A stretch of DNA of 64,000 nucleotides from DATAFF01 sp044870245 (GTDB lineage Bacteria > Pseudomonadota > Alphaproteobacteria > Rhizobiales > Aestuariivirgaceae): contig JBIOYR010000094.1 in NCBI GenBank assembly GCA_044870245.1, forward strand, positions 1 through 64,000, given 5' to 3'. Shown piece after piece: positions 16,997 through 25,257 of this stretch (positions are counted from its first letter, which is position 1; each line of letters opens with the position of its first letter). The notes under the pieces were generated by a model. The model saw only the letters and a program-made list of their open reading frames with translations, did no database searches and was not told where the DNA came from. Made by a program: the position numbers and the translations under genes.

Positions 16997-18073
16997 TCAG
17001 CCCTCCAGAATATCAGTGGCGGCAATGTCGATTCCGAAGCCCGACAGCCCGACATAGTGGCGATTGCGCGATGCCAGGAGCTTGATCGAGCGCACCCCGA
17101 GATCGCGCAGGATCTGCGCCCCGAGGCCGACGTCGCGCCAGGCTTCCTCGCGCCGGCGGGCGGAGCCTGAGCCGCCATCGTCCGACGCGACGCCGGCCGT
17201 GCCCTCGCGAAGATAGACGAGAACCCCGCGACCATCCTTGACGAAGCGATCATAGACGGCCTTGAGCGTCTGGCCGCCGCCGAACAGGTCTTCGACGAGA
17301 TTTTCCCGGTGCAGCCGGACCGGAATGTCGCGGCCATCGCCGATGTCGCCGAACACGATCGCCAGGTGCTGCACCGGATCGAACGGCGTCCGGTAGGCGA
17401 TCACCTGGGCAGGCCCGGCGGGCGTCGTCACCGAAAGGGCGGGGCTCGCCTCGACCAGGCGCTCGCGCGACTGCCGCCAGGCGATGAGGTCGGCGACCGA
17501 GATGATCCTGAGCCCATGCTCCCTGGCGAACTGCGAGACTTCCGCACCGCGCTTGACCGTGCCGTCATCATTGACGAGCTCGGCGATGACCCCGACCGGC
17601 GGCTCGCCCGCCAGCCTGACGAGATCGACGGCGGCCTCGGTATGGCCGGAGCGCATCAGCACGCCGCCGGACTTGGCGATCAGCGGGAACACATGGCCGG
17701 GCCGGACGAAGTCGCCCGCCTGGACATTGGCATTGGCGAGCGCATGGACGGTGGCCGCCCGCTCGCGCGCCGAGATGCCGGTGGTCAGGCCCTCGCGATA
17801 GTCGATCGACACGGTGAAGGCGGTGCCGAGCGGCGCATCGTTCACCGCCACCATCGGATCGAGCTTCAGTCGGCGGGCATTGTCCGCGGTCATCGGGGCG
17901 CACACGATGCCGCTGGTGTGGCGGACCATGAACGCCATCTGCTCCGGCGTGATCTTCGAGGCGGCGGCGATGAGGTCGCCTTCATTCTCGCGGTCGTCGT
18001 CATCGACGACGATGATCATCTCGCCGCGCTTCAGCGCCGTGACCGCCTGCTCGACGCTGTCGAGAGACGTCAT
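16997..18073 (-). CDS. ribB: 3,4-dihydroxy-2-butanone-4-phosphate synthase fused to a degenerate RibA-like domain
   Basis: The protein has 358 residues. The N-terminal RibB domain (about 1-205) has DRENEGDL and the threonine-rich LTTGISARERAATV region, and converts ribulose 5-phosphate to the four-carbon riboflavin precursor. The C-terminal part (about 210-358) has the GTP-cyclohydrolase-II fold pattern. However, the zinc cysteines (normally around a CxCG motif) and the SECLTGD segment are absent (RLHRENLVEDLFGG... instead). It therefore cannot be an ordinary RibA; such RibB-X fusions are known in Alphaproteobacteria. The ATG at 18073 has GGAAGG eight bases upstream. It is followed within 14 bases by the RimB-like gene. 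Confidence 0.9.
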   Translation of the reverse strand: MTSLDSVEQAVTALKRGEMIIVVDDDDRENEGDLIAAASKITPEQMAFMVRHTSGIVCAPMTADNARRLKLDPMVAVNDAPLGTAFTVSIDYREGLTTGISARERAATVHALANANVQAGDFVRPGHVFPLIAKSGGVLMRSGHTEAAVDLVRLAGEPPVGVIAELVNDDGTVKRGAEVSQFAREHGLRIISVADLIAWRQSRERLVEASPALSVTTPAGPAQVIAYRTPFDPVQHLAIVFGDIGDGRDIPVRLHRENLVEDLFGGGQTLKAVYDRFVKDGRGVLVYLREGTAGVASDDGGSGSARRREEAWRDVGLGAQILRDLGVRSIKLLASRNRHYVGLSGFGIDIAATDILEG

Positions 18074-18100
18074 GGCCGGCGCCTTCCACAAGCCTGCTGG

Positions 18101-18706
18101 CTAGGCCTGGACGGCCTGCTTGTACATTTCCTCGACATGGGCCCAGTTCACGAGGTTGTCGAACCAGGTCTCGAGATATTTCGGCCTGAGATTCCGGTAG
18201 TCGATGTAATAGGAATGCTCCCACACGTCGCAGCCGAGGATCGGCTGGGCGTTGTGCACCAGCGGGTTCTCGCCGTTCGGTGTCTTCATGATCACGAGCT
18301 TGCCGTCCTTGACCGCGATCCAGCACCAGCCCGAGCCGAACTGCGTGACGCCGGCCTGGATGAAGTCGTTGCGCGCCTTGTCGAAGCCGCCAAGGTCGCT
18401 GTCGATCGCCTTCTGCAGGCTCGACGGCAGGCTCTTGCCGCCGCCTTTCGGCTTCATCCATTTCCAGAAATGGATGTGGTTGTAATGCTGGCCGGCGTTG
18501 TTGAACAGGCCCTGGTTCTTGCCATAGGAGGCCTTGACGATCTTGGTCAGGCTGAGGCCGTCAAGCCCCGAATCCTTCAGGAGATTGTTGCCGTTCGTCA
18601 CATAGGCCATGTGGTGCTTGTCGTGATGGTACTGCAGCGTCTCCTTCGACATGTAAGGTTCGAGCGCCTCATAGGGGTAGGGCAGTTCGGGGAGAGAAAA
18701 CGCCAT
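18101..18706 (-). CDS. sodB: Iron/manganese superoxide dismutase
   Basis: The protein has 201 residues, the normal size, without a signal peptide, so it is cytoplasmic. Metal ligands are visible in the helix YHHDKHHMAYV, in NNAGQHYNHIHFWKWM, and in the C-terminal CDVWEHSYYIDYRN (Asp and His). The overall pattern is that of bacterial Fe/Mn SOD, which converts superoxide to hydrogen peroxide and oxygen. GGAGG precedes the ATG. The gene sits 27 bases upstream of ribB on the same strand; upstream is a degenerate copy of the heptamer repeat. Confidence 0.95.
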   Translation of the reverse strand: MAFSLPELPYPYEALEPYMSKETLQYHHDKHHMAYVTNGNNLLKDSGLDGLSLTKIVKASYGKNQGLFNNAGQHYNHIHFWKWMKPKGGGKSLPSSLQKAIDSDLGGFDKARNDFIQAGVTQFGSGWCWIAVKDGKLVIMKTPNGENPLVHNAQPILGCDVWEHSYYIDYRNLRPKYLETWFDNLVNWAHVEEMYKQAVQA

Positions 18707-18745
18707 TTCGGACCTCCATCGGGGGTGGGGCAGGGCAGCGATCCT

Positions 18746-18801
18746 TAGGCAATAGGCAATCGCTCGAGAATGGGCAATAGCCAGGAGCGTGCCGGCTGCC
18801 G
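18746..18801. repeat. Degenerate heptamer repeat, copy 3
   Basis: Two tandem units TAGGCAA are clear at 18746-18759, followed by a variant unit (TCG) and scattered GGCAATAG/GGCTGCCGA pieces. The inverted arm is poorly preserved, and the gene end here (GNAT, TAA) is not part of a heptamer. I regard it as a decayed member of the family. Confidence 0.5.
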
Positions 18802-18804
18802 AAC

Positions 18805-19278
18805 TTACGACAACGCCTTCTCCATGAAGATGCTCCATGGATCGCCCAAAGGATAGGCGCCGAATGCCGCGCAGCGCCCGTAACCCGATCGCTCGAACAG
18901 GCCGAGCGCCTCGGGCTGCCGCGAGCCGGTTTCGAGCCGGAGCCAGCGCAGGCCCATCCTTCGCCCTTCCGCTTCGATCTCCTCGAGGATCGCCCGTCCG
19001 AGCCCCAGCCCCCTCGCGGCCGGGCGGACATAGATCCGCTTGACCTCGCCCCATTCGGGTGACTCGCGCACGAGCGCGCCGCAGGCCTCCGCCGTGCCGT
19101 CCCGCCGCGCCACGAAGAAGGCGACATTCTCCGCCGTCAGCGCCTCGAGCGCCAGCAGGTGGTTGCTTTCCGCCGGATAGAGACCGGTGAGATAACGGTC
19201 GAGCTCGGCGATCATCGCGGCGGTCTCGCCGCCGCGCGGATCCTCCCGGGCAATCCTGATGTCGCCCATCGCTGCCAT
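18805..19278 (-). CDS. GNAT family N-acetyltransferase
   Basis: The protein has 157 residues. A single GNAT domain carries the acetyl-CoA loop in ARGLGLGRAILEEIEAE (motif A, R/Q-x-x-G-x-G/A) preceded by the beta4 strand EVKRIYVRPA. A second motif, ALGLFERSGY, is typical of motif B. The acceptor substrate is unknown. An internal ATG at 19269 with GAGGG nine bases upstream is an equally good start. It begins 7 bases after gcdH, so co-transcription with it is likely. Confidence 0.85.
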   Translation of the reverse strand: MAAMGDIRIAREDPRGGETAAMIAELDRYLTGLYPAESNHLLALEALTAENVAFFVARRDGTAEACGALVRESPEWGEVKRIYVRPAARGLGLGRAILEEIEAEGRRMGLRWLRLETGSRQPEALGLFERSGYGRCAAFGAYPLGDPWSIFMEKALS

Positions 19279-19284
19279 CCCTCG

Positions 19285-20502
19285 TCAGGCGAAGGCCTGG
19301 ATGCCGGTCTGGGCCCGCCCGAGGATCAGCGCATGGACGTCATGCGCTCCCTCGTAGGTGTTGACCGTCTCGAGATTGAGCATGTGGCGGATGACATGGA
19401 ATTCGTCCGAGATGCCGTTGCCGCCATGCATGTCGCGCGCCATCCGGGCGATGTCGAGCGCCTTGCCGCAATTGTTGCGCTTCATCAGCGAGATCGCCGG
19501 GATCCCGACGCTGCCGCGCTCGAGGCCGCGGCCGAGCGCCAGCGCCCCCTGCAGGCCGAGCGCGATCTCGGTCTGCATGTCGGCGAGCTTCTTCTGGACG
19601 AGCTGGTTGGCGGCGAGCGGCCGGCCGAACTGCCGCCGGTCGAGCACATAGGAGCGCGCCCGCTGCCAGCAATCCTCGGCCGCGCCCATGGCCCCCCAGG
19701 CAATGCCGTAGCGCGCCTTGTTGAGGCAGCCGAACGGGCCGGCGAGACCCTTGGCATTGGGCAGCAGGCTGTCCTCCGGCACCTCGACATCCTGCAGCAG
19801 GATCTCGCCCGTCACCGAGGCGCGCAGCGACATCTTGCCGAGGATCTTCGGCGTCGAGAATCCCGGCGTCCCGCGCTCGACGAGAAAGCCGCGGATGCCC
19901 TCGTCCTCGAGCTTCGCCCACACCACCGCCACATCGGCGATCGGCGAGTTGGTGATCCACGTCTTCGAGCCGTTGAGTCGGAAGCCGCCATTGATGCGCA
20001 CCGCCCTGGTCTTCATGCTGCCGGGATCGGAACCGGCTTCCGCCTCGGTCAGCCCGAAGCAGCCGACCCATTCGCCGCTCGCCAGCCGCCGCAGATAGCG
20101 CTGCTTCTGCGCCGGCGATCCATAGGCCTCGATCGGGTGCATGACGAGCGAGTTCTGGACGCTCATCGCTGAGCGGTAGCCGGAGTCGACCCGCTCGACC
20201 TCGCGGGCGATCAGGCCGTAGGCGACATAGCCGAGGCCCGAGCCGCCATGCTGCTCGCCGGTCATCACCCCGAGGAAGCCGACCTCCCCGAGCTCGTTCA
20301 TGATCGCGCGGTCGAACGCCTCGCGCCGGAACGCCTCGAGCACCCGCGGCATGAGCTTGTCCTGGGCGAACGCCCGCGCGCTGTCGCGGATCATCCGTTC
20401 CTCTTCGCTGAGCTGGCTCTCGAGATCGAGCGGGTCCTGCCAGTCGAAAGCTGTCAGATCCGGGCTCGCGGCAGCCTCTTGCTTCTTGACGGGTTCGGCC
20501 AT
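19285..20502 (-). CDS. gcdH: Glutaryl-CoA dehydrogenase
   Basis: The protein has 405 residues with the full acyl-CoA dehydrogenase fold (N-terminal helices, beta barrel at about 135-245, C-terminal helices). The catalytic Glu is in ETVNTYEGAHDVHALILGRA, and that C-terminal signature plus TGIQAF is diagnostic of the glutaryl-CoA subgroup. FAD-binding FGLTEAEAGSDPGS and the WITNSPIADV strand are also present. It oxidises and decarboxylates glutaryl-CoA to crotonyl-CoA in lysine/tryptophan/glutarate breakdown. It begins three bases after the oligopeptidase B stop, an unusual partner. No glutarate-specific regulator is nearby. Confidence 0.93.
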   Translation of the reverse strand: MAEPVKKQEAAASPDLTAFDWQDPLDLESQLSEEERMIRDSARAFAQDKLMPRVLEAFRREAFDRAIMNELGEVGFLGVMTGEQHGGSGLGYVAYGLIAREVERVDSGYRSAMSVQNSLVMHPIEAYGSPAQKQRYLRRLASGEWVGCFGLTEAEAGSDPGSMKTRAVRINGGFRLNGSKTWITNSPIADVAVVWAKLEDEGIRGFLVERGTPGFSTPKILGKMSLRASVTGEILLQDVEVPEDSLLPNAKGLAGPFGCLNKARYGIAWGAMGAAEDCWQRARSYVLDRRQFGRPLAANQLVQKKLADMQTEIALGLQGALALGRGLERGSVGIPAISLMKRNNCGKALDIARMARDMHGGNGISDEFHVIRHMLNLETVNTYEGAHDVHALILGRAQTGIQAFA

Positions 20503-20505
20503 GGT

Positions 20506-22611
20506 CTATCCTATCTCCGACTTGGTCGCGGCAACCTTCAGCCCGAAAGCATAGACGAAGGCCACCTCCTTCAGCCGGTCGAACCGGCCGGGCGAGCCGG
20601 CATGTCCTGCCTCCATCTTGGTGTCGAGCAGCAGCAGGTTGTGATCGGTCTTGGTTTCCCTCAGCCGCGCCACCCATTTGGCCGGCTCCCAATAGGTGAC
20701 GCGCGGATCGGCAAGACCGGCCACCGCCAATATATGGGGATAATCCTGGGCGCGGACATTGTCATAGGGCGAATAGGCGGCGATCGTATCGTAATCTGCC
20801 TTCGAGGCGATCGGATTGCCCCATTCCGGCCACTCCGGCGGGGTCAGCGGCAGGGTGTCGTCGAGCATGGTGTTGAGGACGTCGACGAACGGCACCTCGG
20901 CAAGGATCGCCCGGAAGCATTCCGCCGCCAGATTGGCGGCGACGCCCATCAGCATGCCGCCGGCGCTGCCGCCTTGCGCGACGATGTTCCCGGGCGCGGT
21001 GATCCCCTCGGCCACCAGATGCCGCGCCACCGCGATGAAATCGGTGAAGGTGTTCATCTTCTGGCGCCGCTTGCCCTCGCGGTACCAGCGATAGCCCTTG
21101 TCCTTGCCGCCCCGGACATGGGCGATGGCATAGATGAAGCCGCGATCGAGCAGCGACAGGATGTTGGTGTTGAACGCCGCCGGCACCGTCATCCCATAGG
21201 AGCCATAGCCATAGAGCCATAGCGGCGCCCGGCCATCGAGCGGCGTGTCGCGGCGATGGACGAGCGAGACCGGCACGCTCTCGCCATCGGGAGCCGGCGC
21301 CATGATCCGGCGTGCCTCATAGGCAGCGGGGTCGTGTCCGGAAGGCACCTCCTGCACCTTGCGCAGCACCCGCTCGCGGCTCTCCATGTCGTAGTCGAAC
21401 ACCTCGCTCGGCGTCGTCGGCGACGAATAGGTGAAGCGCAGCGTGGTGGTGGCGAATTCGTAGCCGTCGATCAGCCCGAGCGAGAAGGTCTCCTCCTCGA
21501 AATCGATCGCATGCTCGACGCCGTCGGACAGCCGCTGGACCACGATGCGCGGCAGGCCGTTGAGCCGCTCGAGGCGAACGAGATGGCCGGCAAACACGGT
21601 CGTCGCAAGAATGAGACGGTCCCGCTGATACGGCACCAGATCCTGCCAGCCCTCCCGACCGCTGGCGCTGTGCACCGGCGCCGTCACGATCTTGAAGTCC
21701 TCCGCCCCATCGGCGTTGGTGAGGATGTAAAACGTGCCTCGCGCTTCCTCGATCGCATATTCGACACCGGCTTCGCGCTTCGCCACCAGCCGCGGCGTGA
21801 CCTCCGGTGCATCGGCCGGAATGACCCGCACTTCCGAGGTCTCATGGTCGTGGCTGTCGATCAGGATGAACCGCCGCGATTGCGTCAGATCCACCCCGAG
21901 AAAGAATCCGGGATCGGTCTCCTCATAGACCAGCTCGTCTGCCTCGACCGGCCTGCCGAGGCGATGGCGATAGAGCCTGGAGGGGCGATGGTTCTCGTTG
22001 AGCATCACATAGAAGATGCGCCGGCTGTCGCCTGACCACACGATCCGCCCGCTCGTCCCCTCGATCCGGTCCTCGAGATCGACCCCGCTCGCAAGGTCGC
22101 GGATCCTGATGGTGTAGAGCTCGGAGCCGCGCTCGTCGAAGCTCCAGGCGAGATAGCGATGGTCCGGCGAATGATGGGCTCCGCCGAAGCGGAAGAACGG
22201 CCGCTCGCGCGCCTCGGCATTGCCGTCGATGAGGATTGTTTCCGCGCCACCTTCGCGCGGCGTGCGCGCCAGCACCGGCTGCTGGCCGCCGGCCACATAT
22301 TTCGTCAGATAGGAATAGGGACCGTCGGGTGCCGGAACCGAGGAATCCTCCTCCTTGATCCGGCCCTTCATCTCGGCGAAGAGTTGCTCCTGCAGCTCCG
22401 CCGTATCGGCCATGATGGCCCTCGAATAGGCATTCTCCGCTTCGAGATGCGCCCGGATTTCGGGCGCGAGCTTCGCCGGGTCGCGCATCACCTCCTGCCA
22501 GTTGGCAGCGCGCAGCCAGGCATACGGGTCCTCGTGGCTGTAGCCATGGACCGTGGAGTAGACCGGCTTGCGGGGAGCTCGCGGTGGTGCGATTTTTGTC
22601 TGTATTTTCAT
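20506..22611 (-). CDS. ptrB: Oligopeptidase B (S9A serine peptidase)
   Basis: The protein has 701 residues. It begins MKIQTKIAPPRAP without a signal peptide, so it is cytoplasmic. The beta-propeller (about 75-420) is followed by the hydrolase domain, with the nucleophile Ser in AQGGSAGGMLMG, the acid in LADPRVTYWEP and the His in EAGHAGSPGRFD. Oligopeptidase B cleaves short peptides after basic residues. The frame stays open far upstream on the minus strand, but homology begins at this ATG. It is related to the Tat-exported S9 protein at 12.3-14.5 kb. It is transcribed divergently from the DedA fusion gene. Confidence 0.92.
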   Translation of the reverse strand: MKIQTKIAPPRAPRKPVYSTVHGYSHEDPYAWLRAANWQEVMRDPAKLAPEIRAHLEAENAYSRAIMADTAELQEQLFAEMKGRIKEEDSSVPAPDGPYSYLTKYVAGGQQPVLARTPREGGAETILIDGNAEARERPFFRFGGAHHSPDHRYLAWSFDERGSELYTIRIRDLASGVDLEDRIEGTSGRIVWSGDSRRIFYVMLNENHRPSRLYRHRLGRPVEADELVYEETDPGFFLGVDLTQSRRFILIDSHDHETSEVRVIPADAPEVTPRLVAKREAGVEYAIEEARGTFYILTNADGAEDFKIVTAPVHSASGREGWQDLVPYQRDRLILATTVFAGHLVRLERLNGLPRIVVQRLSDGVEHAIDFEEETFSLGLIDGYEFATTTLRFTYSSPTTPSEVFDYDMESRERVLRKVQEVPSGHDPAAYEARRIMAPAPDGESVPVSLVHRRDTPLDGRAPLWLYGYGSYGMTVPAAFNTNILSLLDRGFIYAIAHVRGGKDKGYRWYREGKRRQKMNTFTDFIAVARHLVAEGITAPGNIVAQGGSAGGMLMGVAANLAAECFRAILAEVPFVDVLNTMLDDTLPLTPPEWPEWGNPIASKADYDTIAAYSPYDNVRAQDYPHILAVAGLADPRVTYWEPAKWVARLRETKTDHNLLLLDTKMEAGHAGSPGRFDRLKEVAFVYAFGLKVAATKSEIG

Positions 22612-22636
22612 GGCTTTGTCGGGCTTCGGCGAGCGG

Positions 22637-22642
22637 TTGACA
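22637..22642 (+). promoter_or_regulatory. Possible -35 box (TTGACA) for the DedA fusion gene
   Basis: A perfect TTGACA lies in the 54-base gap between the divergent ptrB and DedA-fusion starts. The expected -10 position holds only a weak match. If it is real, transcription would start very close to the ATG at 22666, which would favour a downstream start codon. Confidence 0.25.
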
Positions 22643-22665
22643 AAGGTTTGTGATGGCTGAGTAGC

Positions 22666-24786
22666 ATGTTCCTGCGCGAAAGCCGAGCATCGGTTTGGAC
22701 TTCCAACGGTTCTGGTGTATCGCGGCAGAAGACAAAAAAGACAACGCCCCTCCTTCGCCGAGTCATCACCTTGACCGAACTCACCCAAGGCGCTCTCGAT
22801 TACATCGGCAGCAACCCGACTCTCGGCGTGACGGCGGCCTTTCTCATCGCCATGGGCGAAGCGCTGCTGATCATCGGGCTTTTCGTCCCGAGCACCGCCA
22901 CGCTCATCGCCATCGGCGGCCTGGTCGGTCTCGGCAAGCTGCCGTTCTGGCCGGTGTTCATCGCCACCTTTCTCGGCGCGGTTGCCGGTGACGCGATATC
23001 CTTCTGGGTCGGTTACATCTATCGCGATCGGCTGAAGGAGATCTGGCCGTTCTCGCACTATCGCGGTCTGTTCGAGGCTGGTCAGGCCTATTTCGCCAAG
23101 CATGGCGGCAAGAGCGTCGTCATCGGCCGCTTCATTCCAGGTGTCAAGGCGGTCGTCCCGGGGATCGCCGGGATGATGGACATGGGGGTGGTCCGTTTCC
23201 AGATTCTCAATGTGCTCTCCGCCATTGTCTGGGCGGCGGCGCACATACTGCCTGGCATCTCCGCCGGCCTCGCCTTGCAGTGGCTCGGCTCGATCAGCCG
23301 CCGCCTGGCGCTCGTCCTGCTCATTCTCATTCTCGTCATGGTCGCGGTGGTGTGGCTTGCTCGCGCCGCTCTCAGGATCGGTCTCGCCTATCTGCCGGAC
23401 GGCTTTGCCCTCGCCCTCCACCAGACGGGCCTGCGCGACACCCGTGTCGGCGTGTTCCTTCAGCGGCTGATCTCGCCGGGCGAGCAGGACTTCCGCCTCT
23501 TCGTCGTGCTCAATGTCGTGTTGGCCAGCGCCACAGCCGGCTGCGCCTGGCTGGTCCAGAACGTAGCCACGCGCGACTCGATTGCCGCCTTCGACCGCAA
23601 CATCAGCCAGTTCCTGCAATCGATCCGGACCATCTGGACCGATGATCTGATGGTTGCGGTGACGCTGATGAGCGGCTGGCCGGTGACCATCGCCATCACC
23701 ATCGCGGGCGCCGCGGTGCTCGTCCTCGCCGAGCGCCGCCGCATCGCCCTCGGCCTCATCGCCGCCATGGCGGCGACGCTTGCCTTCGTGTTGATCCTGA
23801 CGCTGATCGTTCCCTGGTCGCCGCCGCCCGCCAGCCGTGCCTTGATCGAGGGCGGTCTGTCGCGCTCACATGCCGCGCTCAGCGCCGCGCTCCTCGGGGT
23901 GATCGGTTTCATCATTCTGCGCGGCGTCGGTCCCGTCGCCGGGCGCGTGGTGGTGGCCATATGTGGCTGTCTGATCGCGCTGGTGGCGCTGTCGCGGATG
24001 TATCTCGCCGCCGAATGGCCCTCGGACGTCGCTGCCGGATTGCTGTTCGGTGCGGCGCTGACCGCAATCTTCGCCTTGGCTTTTCACGATGAGGAAGTGT
24101 CGTTCTCCACTGCCATGGCGCTGGCGGCTGCCGCGGCGGTCACCGGGCTCCTCGTCGGTTCATGGCAGCTGTCGCGCAGTTTCGCCGACGACCCGTTCTT
24201 CGCCAACCAGTATGTCTCGCGCACCATCATCATGAGCACGTCCTGGCGGGATGGCGGCTGGTCTGCCTTGTCGCGGCGGCGCGTCGATCTTGCCGGCGAG
24301 GCGGAGGAGCCGATGCTGCTGCAGTGGCGCGGCGGTCTTCAATCACTGCGGCAGGCGCTCGAGGCCCGCGGCTGGAAGGCGGCCCCCGCCTGGTCGATCG
24401 ATGCCCTGAACGGTTTTGCCTTCCCCGAGACCCCTGCCACCGACCTGCCGGCGGCGCCGAAGTTCCATGACGGGCGGCGCGAGGTCTTCACGGCGCTCTA
24501 TCCGCTGGATGACGGCCAGAGCCGCCTCGTTCTGCGGGTGTGGCCCGAGAATGTCCGAGATCCGACGGGTCGGTCCGAGAACTTCTATGTTGGTGCCGTG
24601 GTCCGCGAGCGGGTGGAGCACCCCTTCCACCAGCTGTCGATTCCGCTCAGGGCTGGCAGCCGCCATTGCGACGCCGTGCCGTTGCTCGCTGACCTGCCGC
24701 AAACGAGCGTCGTCGGCGATGTCCAGCAGGGCTCGGCCGGCGCCTGCGGCGGCCAGACGGTCCTTGCCGGGGAGGGGGTGCAATAG
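22666..24786 (+). CDS. DedA - PAP2-like - LssY_C fusion membrane protein
   Basis: The protein has 706 residues. DedA/SNARE-associated domain (about 45-210): GLFVPSTATLIAIGGLVGLG and the FIPGVKAVVPGIAG motif. PAP2-like six-helix domain (about 285-480). Extracytoplasmic LssY C-terminal domain (about 520-700). DedA proteins are lipid scramblase/transporter-like. The PAP2 phosphatase signature is degraded: the C3 motif reads SRMYLAAEWPSD with Glu450 where the nucleophilic His should be, and the PSGH motif reads SRSH. A scaffold or non-phosphatase role is therefore likely (inference). The ATG at 22666 is the most upstream start; the domain itself begins near a TTG at 22771. A second, stand-alone LssY_C protein is at 46.5 kb. 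Confidence 0.85.
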   Translation: MFLRESRASVWTSNGSGVSRQKTKKTTPLLRRVITLTELTQGALDYIGSNPTLGVTAAFLIAMGEALLIIGLFVPSTATLIAIGGLVGLGKLPFWPVFIATFLGAVAGDAISFWVGYIYRDRLKEIWPFSHYRGLFEAGQAYFAKHGGKSVVIGRFIPGVKAVVPGIAGMMDMGVVRFQILNVLSAIVWAAAHILPGISAGLALQWLGSISRRLALVLLILILVMVAVVWLARAALRIGLAYLPDGFALALHQTGLRDTRVGVFLQRLISPGEQDFRLFVVLNVVLASATAGCAWLVQNVATRDSIAAFDRNISQFLQSIRTIWTDDLMVAVTLMSGWPVTIAITIAGAAVLVLAERRRIALGLIAAMAATLAFVLILTLIVPWSPPPASRALIEGGLSRSHAALSAALLGVIGFIILRGVGPVAGRVVVAICGCLIALVALSRMYLAAEWPSDVAAGLLFGAALTAIFALAFHDEEVSFSTAMALAAAAAVTGLLVGSWQLSRSFADDPFFANQYVSRTIIMSTSWRDGGWSALSRRRVDLAGEAEEPMLLQWRGGLQSLRQALEARGWKAAPAWSIDALNGFAFPETPATDLPAAPKFHDGRREVFTALYPLDDGQSRLVLRVWPENVRDPTGRSENFYVGAVVRERVEHPFHQLSIPLRAGSRHCDAVPLLADLPQTSVVGDVQQGSAGACGGQTVLAGEGVQ

Positions 24787-24794
24787 GTGGTGCG

Positions 24795-25181
24795 CTAGTG
24801 CCGCCGCTGAGCAGGCTGCTCGATCCGATAGTGCTGACCGCGTAGCTTCTTGTCCTTCTTGCGTTTTTTCTCGGGCTTGTCGGCCAGGAGCTCCTGGGCG
24901 GCCGAGGTGAGGTCGTGGGCGCCCGACGCTGCCTTGTCCCCGATGATCTCGCCAAGCGCGGTGCCGCTGTCCTTCACGTTTTGCCCCGCCTCGACCATCG
25001 CCTGGCGCGCCTTCGGGCTTGCCATCAGCGCCGTGCCGGCAGCCACCAGCGCTTGGGCCAGAAGCTCGAGGCCGCCGGTTTTTCTGAGATGTTTCGCAAA
25101 ACGCTTGCCGGAGCGCCGCAGCGGCCCTGGGACCTTGATGCCTGCCAAGCGCTTGGGGAGTTTCAGTTTCTGCTTCGCCAT
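24795..25181 (-). CDS. Basic alanine/lysine-rich hypothetical protein
   Basis: The protein has 128 residues, no signal peptide and a strongly basic composition. N-terminal Lys-rich segment (KQKLKLPKRL), central amphipathic helix (about 35-65) and a second Lys-rich stretch (KPEKKRKKDKK) near the end. It could bind nucleic acid or the membrane surface, but I recognise no domain. The ATG at 25181 has GAGGTGG upstream. It is convergent with the DedA fusion (8-base gap) and divergent from the RmlD-like gene. Confidence 0.65.
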   Translation of the reverse strand: MAKQKLKLPKRLAGIKVPGPLRRSGKRFAKHLRKTGGLELLAQALVAAGTALMASPKARQAMVEAGQNVKDSGTALGEIIGDKAASGAHDLTSAAQELLADKPEKKRKKDKKLRGQHYRIEQPAQRRH

Positions 25182-25257
25182 TGACCACCTCGTTCGGCTA
25201 ACATGGCGCAATGCTCGAGCATCGAGCCGAGTTCCGCCAGCAGGGATGAGCAGTCCG

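Noticed and set aside
20506..23619. Extension of oligopeptidase B to 1037 residues
   Set aside because: The upstream part is antisense to the DedA fusion gene. Homology begins at the ATG at 22611 and the extension has the His/Asp/Arg-rich composition of a shadow frame.
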